DNA from: Acanthaster planci
Lineage: Eukaryota > Echinodermata > Asteroidea > Valvatida > Acanthasteridae
Reading direction: 5' to 3'
DNA: 64,000 bases
Assembly (NCBI RefSeq): GCF_001949145.1
Contig: NW_019091544.1
Location: 386,016 to 450,015 of the forward strand
Under the pieces are notes generated by a model, which was given only the letters and a program-made list of their open reading frames with translations, did not search any database and was not told the origin of the DNA. The position numbers were made by a program, and so were the translations under genes. Below are positions 24,323 through 34,700 of this stretch, one piece after another (the first letter of the stretch is position 1; each line of letters begins with the position of its first letter).

Positions 24323-24637
24323 GCCCGTATTGGAACAAGGTGACAAATTAGATTGAGATATTTTAAATTCAGAAGGAAACAGTGTGTTCATCAGTGTTAT
24401 GGAAGTGCATAGCTAGATAAGCTAGATAATAATTTTTGGGTTATTTGAAAACTAAATTTTCATTACTTTTTTAAGACAGGGTACAAAATCAATGCTACTG
24501 ATTTGCGTTTGTCCTGAAAAATTCACTATTTATGCTCCGTTTCCTGGAAATCCATTGAAAAAGATGAAACCTTATTTTGCAATCAGAGCGCGCGAAATCA
24601 GACAGCCTGTTCCTATTCCGTTATCAAGTGCAAATCT

Positions 24638-24649
24638 TGCGCATGCGCA
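24638..24649. promoter_or_regulatory. Perfect NRF1-type palindrome
   Basis: TGCGCATGCGCA matches the NRF1 consensus exactly. It lies just outside the left edge of the candidate LTR (24659). No gene start is evident next to it, so its role is unknown. Confidence 0.4.
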
Positions 24650-24658
24650 CTTTGGAAA

Positions 24659-25977
24659 TGTAACAGCTAGTATCAATTCTTCGTTTTAGCTGTTTTTCCC
24701 TAATTTTAAGGGATGTCTTTTCCAATCCTCCATACAACAAGGGGTTGGAGCCTTCTGTGTGTGTTTCTTTATCTGTTTTGTTTGGTGAATATTCTTTGCA
24801 GTGTGAATGCAAGGGGACTGGCATGCAGTGGGCATTCTTTGGTTAGGTGTGGTTCTTTTATGTTTGGTTACTTGAGTGTGTAGGCTATATGTGTGGGAAA
24901 TATAAAAGTGCATGTGGGGCGTGATTGGAGTCTCTCTCTCACTAGAACTCTTGACTTGTCACGTCTGTCCCGCTCTGTTGCTCTGCTGCGTTGTTACTGA
25001 CTGCACAAGTTTGGGTGTTTCATCCCACTGCTTTTTGCAACTCGACCTTGGCAATATTAGATGCCGTGTAGTGCAGCATTGCAAGCCTTACTCTGCTTGG
25101 GCATTCAGGCTCAACGGAAGGTTTGCTGGTTAGCTGGGGACCACGAGCGGAGGAACTTGCTGCCCAACTGTGAGTTAAATCACAATTGTCACCGATCTAT
25201 TTCCTTGGTATTTATCCATCGAGTGGACGTATTCTTGTACATGTATTCACAAATAGTATTTCAGATTGTGGCAATGTTCGGCTAAATTTTCAACCAGGGT
25301 ATTATCAGGGGATATATTATGTTGTATTTGAAATTTCAGATAGTAATTCTGGGCTTTCAGCATTGAGAGTTTTTTCCGAGTGGCTGTCCGAGGGGGAATC
25401 CAGAGGAGGTGCTTCCACGGTCAAGACTCGACTCCTTGAACTGGATGACCGGTGGATCGACTTGGACCCCTGAACGCCATTCAGATGGCCCAAGAACATT
25501 GGGCTCTGCGGTCAAGTGTAGTCCCTACAATTGTGTACAAGTGTAAATTATCGGAAACTGTGGTGCACAATTGTAATTATAACCGAGTGGTGCACAAGAA
25601 TAATACTTAAAATAAAGTGGTGCACAATTGTAATTCATAACTGAGTGGTGCACAAGTGTAAATTATCAGAATCTGTGGTGCACCAGAGTAGTTCTTGGAA
25701 TAAGGGATATTTAACGTATGATATTCTTGGGTTGTTCACAAGTGATGGAATAGTGCAGTGTATCTTTAAAAAAAGGAATCCGGAAGAAGTATCATATATG
25801 CAACTTGTGCAGGAATAAGCTGTCCATGACACTTGGTTTTTAAGAGACGCGGATTGGTTGTCACCGGTGTTTTGTAAATTCTGTGTAAATTTTTAAATAA
25901 TAAATGAATTGTAAATAGGTAGACTTTATATAGAAAAGTTTCCGTGTCGATTTATTTGAGCTGACGATACACTAACA
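24659..25977 (+). mobile_element. Candidate solo LTR (1.3 kb)
   Basis: The segment begins TGTAACAGC and ends CACTAACA, that is TG...CA ends, and is flanked by GGAAA and GGCAA, a possible 5-base target duplication with one mismatch. Inside are a TATAAAAG box at 24901-24908 with a TCTCTCTCTCAC start-like stretch about 30 bases on, and AATAAA signals at 25606-25611 and 25899-25904 followed by GTTTCCGTGTCG. This TATA-to-poly(A) layout is that of an LTR promoter and terminator. No gag/pol remains or primer-binding site follow, so it would be a solo LTR. It may instead be unrelated sequence with chance ends. Confidence 0.35.
25534..25710. repeat. Five-unit tandem array with GTGCAC cores
   Basis: TGGTGCAC occurs at 25561, 25588, 25618, 25646 and 25676, spaced 27-30 bases apart, in units that also share AATTGTAATT or AAGTGTAAATTATC and an (A/T)CTG or GAG before the next core. 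Alternate units are more alike, suggesting a dimeric repeat. The array lies inside the candidate LTR. Confidence 0.85.
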
Positions 25978-27309
25978 GGCAATGAGCGCCATGAACATAC
26001 GTGTTCTAAAGCAAATTTTGGCAAAAACCTTTCTAAAGTTCCAAAAAGTATTGTTGTTTTTTACGGGTACTTTTGTTAGTTTAGAGCCCCCGTCATGTTT
26101 TCCTGGTAGATTTGTAGTGAATCACTGAATAAATGAACATGAAGTAGTTGTCATTTCAAAATGCCACTGAGCCTGCACATACTGAGCAATCTCTGGATTT
26201 AGCAACCACTTTTATTTTTGATTCTCAGAACAACTACAAGCAAATTGAATGCGGAGACGGAGTGTTTCCTGTAAAAGTAGTTCGTATTTGGCGTTGAACC
26301 AACCAGCTTCCGCCCAATTGCCTTTCATCCTGTGTCGTCTATCATGAAAGTCTGCATCTTGAATTTATCAACTCCAAGCTAAAATTAGCTGGTTGGGGAG
26401 GTTCTCTTGGCTTGAGGTGAAGTTAGACTTGCCATGGAGGTCATGCATCCAGTTCTTCCAGCTGATCGTCATTTATTTCAATACTTTTGCAGGGTGCAGG
26501 GTGTATGCCCCCCAAAAGAAAGCAATCTAAATAGAATGGATAACATCTAATACTTTGAAATTATGAAGCTAACCGAAAGGGTAATTTCGTTGTATTTCGC
26601 TGCAAGAAAACCTCAGTGTGTTCCTTGTGTTCTATAATATCCCAAGAAGACCAAGGGAGGTTACTCGGTCGGTATGTTTGTTATGCAGTACATCACATCA
26701 ATATCATGCAATCATTTTAAGAACGAGGGGGAAAGTGCGCTTCAAAAACCGTGTAACCACAGATTCTTGCATAAATCATTTGCATTTGGCCATATTAATT
26801 ACGCAATAAACCTGTGGGCTTCAAAAGTGTCTAAGCTGCGTTAATGCAGCGCTGACCAACACAAGATGAACACAACAGGACGCCGCGTGTGCTGCTACAG
26901 CTCTCGATTAGCGCCTCTGTCTAATACAAGGGCAAGATATCATCCTGAATTCGGGCCTGTTTGGCTCAACAAATCCCCCTAAATGGCAAAGAATTGGTCC
27001 CAAACAACTCATCATTCAACTGTCATATTAGAGTTCGTATGTCTTACCACGGCGGGCGGCACATTTTTGTGTATTCCGCGTAGTGCACGCCGAGGGAATG
27101 AACATCCTAAATCACGGCCTGTGTATCACCGTGAAGGCAGGTAAGGCCGCATTTTGTATGTATTTCCAATAGGGAATAATTTCTTGTATCTACTTTGCAA
27201 GTTCTGCCCAATGAATGTTAGGTCAAAGCGCCATGGTGAATCGCGTAAATGAGCGTTGGTTGTTTCTCAAAATGAGGGAGGGGGGGCTGTCACTCAGAAA
27301 AGGTCAACC
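25978..27309. other. Intergenic, no gene seen
   Basis: Only short frames without recognisable domains. No long repeats were detected by eye. Confidence 0.5.
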
Positions 27310-27531
27310 CAGGAGCGGATCCAAGAATTTGTCCTGGTGGATAGGCTTGTCAGATTCTCTTTGATGTTCGATTGTTGGGTACCCTTACATTGTACTGATG
27401 CACGTACTTTTGTACAGTATAATAGGATGTCAATTTATTTTATTATTACTGTAATTGTTATTTCAGTTTTTCCATTTTATTTTTGGGATGTCAGTGATTC
27501 CCCTTAAATCCCTCTTCTGGATCCGTGCCTG
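27310..27531. mobile_element. hAT-like MITE, related to the one at 18960
   Basis: The left end CAGGAGCGGATCCA and the right end TGGATCCGTGCCTG form terminal inverted repeats on a 222-base non-coding element. The ends are close variants of those at 18960-19188. No clear 8-base target duplication is visible. Confidence 0.55.
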
Positions 27532-30270
27532 AAACCCTATTATTTTCCTCGTCACATTACATTTTAAGACGGTGAGCCCTTATTTTCCATACCGGAAGTT
27601 GTTCATAAAGGTTGTACCTTCCCCCTTTTGTGTATAAAAGAAATATCTCCTCTTCCTGCTCACAAAAAGTCTAAAATTAATATGCAAAGGAAAGGAAATC
27701 ATAAAAATCTCCCTGGTTTGAAAATTGTCCAGAAAAGATTTCATGGTCTACTATCCAGGTACATTGTAGAACACATTAAAACCGTCGTCCCAGAAACTGT
27801 AAAAAGCTTGAATTAAAATGACTAAACATTGAATACCTTCACACTGCAATTTTAAGTGCCTCGTACTTAGTAGTTATCCGCCTGAAAAATCCTCTTGGGA
27901 TTTTAACTAAGAGGTTATTAACGCGGGACAACATGTTGGTATTGATGTAATGAAAATGCATGGATTTCCTGTTGTAAATAAATCCAAACGTCCAATTTAA
28001 ATATGCTTCTTGGTAGAAACAAGTTTGAAACCTTAAGATTTTGTCACATCGAATTTTGGCCTGCTGCCCTAAACGTATTTCCTTCAGTAGGCTTTATACA
28101 ATGTCTTGAACAAACAGGGCTTACATATATATGAGTATTGTCAAATACGGCTCTTAGACTATTCAATAAGTTTTATTCATACACTTTCGTGACATTTTGT
28201 CAAAACACACGGAGGGAAAATGAAAGATAAAACTTCGCACTTTAATTAAAATGATGGGGTATACTTTTGGACTGCCACAATGATATGAATAATTGTTCTT
28301 GTCAAAGGACAATAAAAGTAATACATTGGAACTTTGTAGCCGGTATCAACTGGCAAGTCTGTCATAGGTCTGAGGTGAGTAATTCACACACTGTCAAACA
28401 AAAACACAAGCAATATAGGAAATTTATAACCGTTTCCTCTAATTCGGATCGGCCGGTTGACCAAGCAGTCCAGCAAGGGATTTCACGTACCCTTTTGACC
28501 CGATGCAGCGTACTCTAATTCAATTTGTAAGAAGGAAGTCAAACCTTTCGGAACTATTATTCCAAGTGCTCCCGCGAGGGCGCTGTTTAAAAAAAGAGAG
28601 CTGTGCCCTCCATACAATGAGTATTTTCCATCAAATTATCTTCATTAAATGAAGATAAACAGTGATTTCTGTTATTGCTGATATTTATTTGTTACACGAC
28701 CCCGTCAAAGGCAGATCCAACATCAGTTTTTTTTTGGGGGGGGGTTCGTTTTTGGGGAAAATTACCGGGAAAGTTTTTCTGTGGAACCTTTTAATGCCTT
28801 TCTGATCAGCCAGGCGACATTTTGGGGCTTTTTACACGCCGCTAGAAGGAAGGGAATGAGATTGACCCTAAAAATAGTCTTACTCGTATTGTTCGAAAAA
28901 TAATATTTTGGGCTCTTTTGAGAAGGAATGGTCCCCGTGCCCCCCGCCCTCCCATTAGCCCTTGGCCCATCTGACTAATGATGCACCTCATCTGCAGAGG
29001 GCGCACCTTTTAGATTCTCTTACACGAACAACTGTTCTTTAAAATAAGGACGTGTATCTCCTATTTTTTTCAAACCAAAGATAGATATTTGTATATAGAG
29101 TTTTTTCTAACCAAAACAGTCAAATGTTCAATTTATAAACTCATTTTGTAATCCTTTTATGGTTTCTATCATTGGATACCTTACATTTACCTTAAAGAAA
29201 AATATATTTCCATAATTGGCTCACCTCCCTGGAAAGGGGGAGCTTCCAATCCATCTCTGCTCAGAAACGCCTATTGACTTTGACCCGTCTTGCAGTTTCA
29301 TGAACTCGAATCTGATAACCACATATTCCACAATGTGCAAACTTGTGTAATATGTGTGATCTAAATGAAGTAATTAACAAAAAACGGCCAGATACACTGA
29401 GTGTGTCATTTATAGGCAACACTCATAGCAGCAAGATGTTTTAACCCCTATTGTAACCTTTAACTGTCAAATAATTTGAAAGAAATTCATCATTTCACCG
29501 GGAACTCAGAATTTGACAGAAATGCAATTTATATGTTACGACACTGGGGTACATTAAGACATGGAATATGAATTACAACAGGTATTCATCTATAGGTTAT
29601 GTGGGATTTGACTAAACAGACGCCCTGTCACTGATGCAAATGCAGTTTGTTTCTGTCGTCCAAAGTGCATTTTATGTCCTGAACGAGGGGCACCTTTCTA
29701 ATTTTACACCAGTTTTAGTTTGCGGTATAAGGAGGGCATGGTAGGCAAATAGTACAAATTCAGTCCAACATCTCCATGCTTAAAAGACTATGACACTATA
29801 ATTTCTTAAGTTGGCAACTCAAACTTGTCGATTACAAAGTCCCGTAAAAATAATAAAGAAATTAACGAATTGTATTCATGTGAAATTGCATAGAAACATA
29901 AACAAACTAAAAATGAAGATTACCTAAGTTTTAATATGTTGTTTTTAATTCAATTAAATTTGTCAACCATTACAATTGTTACTTGCAGAGTAATGTAAAT
30001 GTAATGAAAAAGGACTAAACTCTTTGTAGGGCTTTTTAAATAATTTTCCTTTATGAGCTTAATAGTGATTAGTGTAAGCTCGTCTTTCTGCAGACCAGCT
30101 GAATACTGCAAATAAGCAAGTAACTGTATTGAATTTCTGCAAATAATTCTGAACGGTCAAGCAAAAAACCATGGTCTAAAAAACAAAACTGAAAATTAAC
30201 TTGTTTACAAGAGCGGTGATGGCCTTACATCGCCACCGATTAATTTCACTGGCAAGAGTGTTTCACTACC
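27532..30270. other. Intergenic, possibly including 3' UTR of the minus-strand gene
   Basis: No gene is supported. The part nearest 30270 is likely 3' UTR of the minus-strand coiled-coil gene, but I found no unambiguous minus-strand AATAAA close to the stop codon. GAGGGCGC words lie at 28576-28583 and 28997-29004, beside poly-G/T stretches near 28722-28750. Confidence 0.4.
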
Positions 30271-31050
30271 TCAAAATGGCGCCTCCAACGACGAGTCTCT
30301 GGAATTCTCTGTCCTCGAACGGGAAAAGCTTCTGTGACGAAAAACATTTCTCTGCAATGATATAAGAGTACTGTACGTGACTTGCAAACGAATACTTTGG
30401 TCCTCAAGTTTCCTTTTCAAGTCAGTGATTACTTTTTTCAGACGGTCCCTTCTATGGACAACAAGCTGCTGTTTCAACTTAATTTTCTCACGCCTGCGCA
30501 TGTCCTCCTCTTCTTGAGCCAATCGAATCTTTTCATCCACAGCTGCCTTCTCGTCTCGAAGACGCCTTACTTTTTGTTCCAGGCTTTCTCTGATCTGACC
30601 GATAGTCCGCGATTTGTTGCTGGGCTGAATTGATGCGTCCCGAAAGGTTTCAGAACCACCTCTACCGTTTGAGCCAATGGACTCCTCAGAGTCTGTGACG
30701 TCATCTACTGACTCATCCCTTTCTGTGATGTCATTCAAAATTTTCTCAACTTCTAATTCTTCTGTTAGGCTGAGTGAGTTTTCTGAGATCCCAGAGTCCT
30801 CAGTCATTAACCCAGAAGTCTCAAGCAGTTCCCCACTATTTCCAAAATAAACATCCTCGAAAGGTGATTTAGGTGACGCAGCAACTTCGCGTGCACAGAA
30901 AACCTCATTAGCATTCACCTCTAAATTATCCAGTGTCCCTGCCATGCTAACTTCCACATCAGCTGCACGTGCGCTGGGTGGATCATGTCGCTCGTTGATT
31001 CCGCCACTAGCTCTGCCTATTTTGTTATCCATCAAATGATGGAGTTTCAT
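30271..31050 (-). CDS. Coiled-coil protein, probable UPF0500/C1orf216 family
   Basis: A 259-residue frame from ATG 31050-31048 to TGA 30273-30271, with A at -3. Residues 1-80 look disordered. A short motif EDSGISENSLS lies at 84-94, and 95-125 is acidic. The C-terminal part, about 150-235, is highly charged and should form an alpha-helical coiled coil; it includes HRRDRLKKVI at 199-208 and EDQSIRLQ at 216-223. The spacing and character (acidic/Ser motif, then helix with RR..L...I..L...L.DQ..RLQ) match what I recall of the vertebrate C1orf216 protein, which is of similar size and is encoded by one coding exon. Function of that family is unknown, so none is proposed. The frame is open upstream of the ATG to a splice acceptor at 31090-31091, so a longer N terminus is possible. 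A generic coiled-coil protein is the alternative. Confidence 0.75.
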   Translation of the reverse strand: MKLHHLMDNKIGRASGGINERHDPPSARAADVEVSMAGTLDNLEVNANEVFCAREVAASPKSPFEDVYFGNSGELLETSGLMTEDSGISENSLSLTEELEVEKILNDITERDESVDDVTDSEESIGSNGRGGSETFRDASIQPSNKSRTIGQIRESLEQKVRRLRDEKAAVDEKIRLAQEEEDMRRREKIKLKQQLVVHRRDRLKKVITDLKRKLEDQSIRLQVTYSTLISLQRNVFRHRSFSRSRTENSRDSSLEAPF

Positions 31051-31091
31051 GATTCTGTAGTCGTCTAGGTGTTTGTCTGGAAGCCACGACT
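31051..31091 (-). promoter_or_regulatory. Splice acceptor and 5' end of the coding exon
   Basis: On the minus strand TTTTATTTTCTGTTCCAG (ending at 31090) is an excellent acceptor. It lies 39 bases before the ATG. Those 39 bases are open in frame (13 codons), so they are either 5' UTR or coding in phase 0. Confidence 0.75.
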
Positions 31092-31612
31092 GGAACAGAA
31101 AATAAAATCAAAACAGTAAAAAGATGAAAACGAAGTAAAATTTATAAGCTAGGGTTTGAACCAAGAGGTACGGCTCTAAATCCTCGAGCTGATATGGAAA
31201 TATCATGAAAATTGAGAGTCCTGCTGGAAGAAAAAAATAGAATTAATCAACAGGCAGGCATTCATACCAGATTTTTTCTCCAACGCCCCGTCAACTGTTA
31301 CACGGCAAGTGGTCATATGTGCGTACCAAAGACAATGTTTGCAGACAATTTTGAAGTCTGTCGTTCACGGAGATGTTGTGATCGCCTCAAACTCCTTGCA
31401 GTTAAGTCAAAATGTTGTAAAAATGTTGTCAAAATGCTTGTAACAGAACAAAGCTTCGAAGCGATGCCCGCATCACAAGATGCATGGAGAGTTCTTAGAA
31501 GTGACGTGTTCAATTCTGTGTCCAGTCAAACGATGTTGAACATACAACAAATGAGCCGTGCCATCTTGAGATATGAACGACTAGGTATCAACACATCTCT
31601 GTCTATACTTAC

Positions 31613-31760
31613 CACCCGCCTTTACACCTCCACGAACCAATTTACATGATGCACGTGCGTCTGAACCATGAAGGAGTGCGCACGAATATTCATCGTGATT
31701 CATCATTACGCCCGCATAAATTAGGCTCTCTTGCTATCGCATTTCCACGCAATGATTTCC
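31613..31760 (-). promoter_or_regulatory. Putative first exon and promoter region of the minus-strand gene
   Basis: On the minus strand GGGTG|GTAAGTATAG gives a near-perfect donor with its GT at 31612-31611, so an exon would end at 31613. In the frame that would continue into the downstream exon there is a TAA ten bases before the donor, with no later ATG. If this exon is used, translation must therefore start at 31050. The transcription start is not defined; the right boundary given is arbitrary. Confidence 0.45.
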
Positions 31761-34700
31761 TAAAGGCCAAAATTGTGAAGTCTCATTAAAGCTAACGAGA
31801 GTACAGCATGGTTGGTGAGTACTTTATAATTAAGTTCTTTGATGCTGGATGGTAAAGGGCCCGTTTTTATTGGTGGCAGTCTCATAAGAGTTAAGACTAT
31901 TGTATCCTTGTGTTTAACACAATATGCAACACAATTTTAAAATTTAACTATGCCTTTTTAGGGGTGCCTTTTGTTCTTCAGCCTAATGCGAATTATCATA
32001 TTCATGAGCAGTTTGTGATACAATAGCTGGAGGAACTCATAATTATTGCATAAATTTCAACACCATAATTTGCTAAAATGAAATATTCTCAAATTTTGGA
32101 TATTCGACACATAGAATTGGCTTGTCTCGGTTCCCTCTTAATTTTTTCTTGCACGGAAATGAATCATTTTCAGTACGAATACACCATTTGTTGTATTTTA
32201 GTATGAAAGATCAGGAGCTATTTGATGTCATGTTAACATTTCATCCTGTGACTTTTTCGTTTGTTTTACTTCACTATAATATAGGATTTTCACATTTGGG
32301 GAAACAAGAAACATGCATGTAGTTTGATTAATAAGGCATGCTTTAAGTGCAAAACCTTCCAGTCGTTCGTATAAAATACGTAAACCTGAATCAGTGTACA
32401 GTAAATATAATTAACTTTATGCGTATAGTTTTCAGTGTGAAACCCTCAGCTGTTAAATTGTAATGAAGAGGACACCTGTTATGTGCGTACTCATGCTCAG
32501 ACGGGTTAATTAATAATTATGCAGCTTGTTTTATAAAGCATTTGTACATGTACTATATTTAAAGTTAGCTGCAAAACCACTTTTATATACCAAAACATGA
32601 TTAAAATATTTCTTTGCTAAGAGCAGGAAAAAATAAATGAGATCACAGCGTATGTGCTATATTTTCTGGTTTTGAACTTTACTGCAATTTTTGTGAATTT
32701 ATTTTTATGAAATTAAGGTTAATAGACACGCCTATTGGTAGACTATTTCCTATCAATTTCCTATGGCGAGCCAAAGCAAAGATGATTTAAAACTGGTAAA
32801 ATTATAATAGTTTAACATTTCAGCAAAAGAATCAGCACTGACGCTGTGATCCAATTAGAGTCTTATCATGCTGGCGGCAAAACATTTTTGTACTTCAAAA
32901 ATTCCTGCTATGATCCAGTGCGGGGTCTACAATTCATTACCAATGACGCGGTTTCACTGGAATCGTATTGGTTGATCCTCGAAAAGCCTACGCGTGGGGA
33001 ATTAAGCAATACGAGTTTTTCTTGAACGGAAGATATTAAAGAAAAAATGGGGTTCCTGTCGGGATGATTGCCTTGAAATCGAGGTAACTTTATGGTCGTA
33101 ACGTAGTTAGAAAGATTAAAAGTGCGTATTAATTCTAAATTATTGGAATTGCACGGATTATGTCACCGAGAAATTTGGCATGGCAACGTGGATATGATGA
33201 TGCAGATAGATATTATTAGGTAGAGACCGAAGGGTAGACGGAGGGACATACGTGGATGGTAAAAATACGACTTAATTTGATGAATCTCAAAAGTAATTGT
33301 TTATTTTTATATTTTACTTTGATTTGTCAGAAAGAACCTAATAATTTATTATGTTACCAAACCAATGTTAAGGTTAACCGACTGTCATATAACACTTGTT
33401 TTTCGTTTTTAATTACTCTATTATGTCAATGCATATTTACTTATCTGTTATTTTTTATTTATCATAATGTCCATGATATGTCAACTGTTGTTGTTAATGT
33501 CAATGTAAGAATGGGTGGATAAATAAATAACAAACACAATAACAAAAGTTATTGATCTTGAACTTGATACACAGAGGCCATAATGCGTTTACGAGTAGAA
33601 AGCTTATAAAGGTCTCGGAAAAAATGAATACATATCGTCGGCAGTATTTAGGTTTGGCGATTTCCATTTGCGTTTACTTTCACTGTATATTTATTTAAGT
33701 ATGACAGTGAAGGGCCTCTCCAATGAAATGTGATTAAAATATCTTTATTGCCTTAATTTTAAGTCTTTTCTGTCTTTAAGAATAGCTAAAATTCTGTTAG
33801 TGGGCTCATTAAATTTTCCTGTTAATTTGCAGATTCATCTAAGTTGTTTTTCAAGCTGACTGTGGACGAATTTCGACATTAGGGTTACAAAACTGTATAG
33901 GCTTTTGTTCAAGACAATATTCCACGTGCAGGGCTACAGTTATGACGGTTTGCAGGTTCATTTACAACACGGTTATAAAAAGCGCTAATTCGTGATCTCT
34001 GAAGACAATAACATAATTTAGATAATTACAATTTTAAAGAAAGAAAAATATCACACCAGTGGAAATCAGCTTCAAAGCATTTCAAAAACTGCATAAGTCA
34101 ATGGTCTTAGTACCAAGTGCTAATACAAAGAATGGCCCGGCGAGCAAGAAGATATCTCCCGCAGTAGTACAACCTACATTACAGGGACTGGATATACATT
34201 AGCACGTGCACTCTCAAGGGAGGGGGTGCATAAATTTGTGATCCAAAATAATGATTTTGGCAAAGGATTTATAAATCAAAAGCTGTATGTTTGGTTGATT
34301 TCTGATAACAAATTATACAAATGGTATCCAAATGTTAAAAAATCTCACAGATTTCATCACGAAACGAATTTCAGTCCCATGCTTGAATTTAATTAGGGCC
34401 TACGTCCATTCAATGCAAATAAAAATCACATATTTGATTCTCCAATATTCAAGTATCAGGTTTAACCCTCTGGACTATTGGATGAAGGCTTTGAAAATAG
34501 AAGGAACACGAGGACTTCGGTCACTGACTTTTCGTCTGCCAGTAAACAGTTTTAGCTGAAGACATTTTGATAACATCGTCACGATCCTGCGTGCCAGAGC
34601 TAATAATGTAAGCATTGAGAAAACAAAGAAAGGACGGCTTGGCTTGACGCGCATACTGGGAAATTATTATTGTTGGAGATATGCATGACCCTTGAAGCAA

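Noticed and set aside
28571-28590. CTCF-like site (CCGCGAGGGCGCTG)
   Set aside because: The core lacks two G positions of the CTCF consensus when aligned, so it does not fit well.
31212-31649. 145-codon plus-strand frame opposite the first intron of the minus-strand gene
   Set aside because: No recognisable domain, no promoter or splice context, and ordinary AT-rich codon use; the minus-strand donor at 31612 lies within it.
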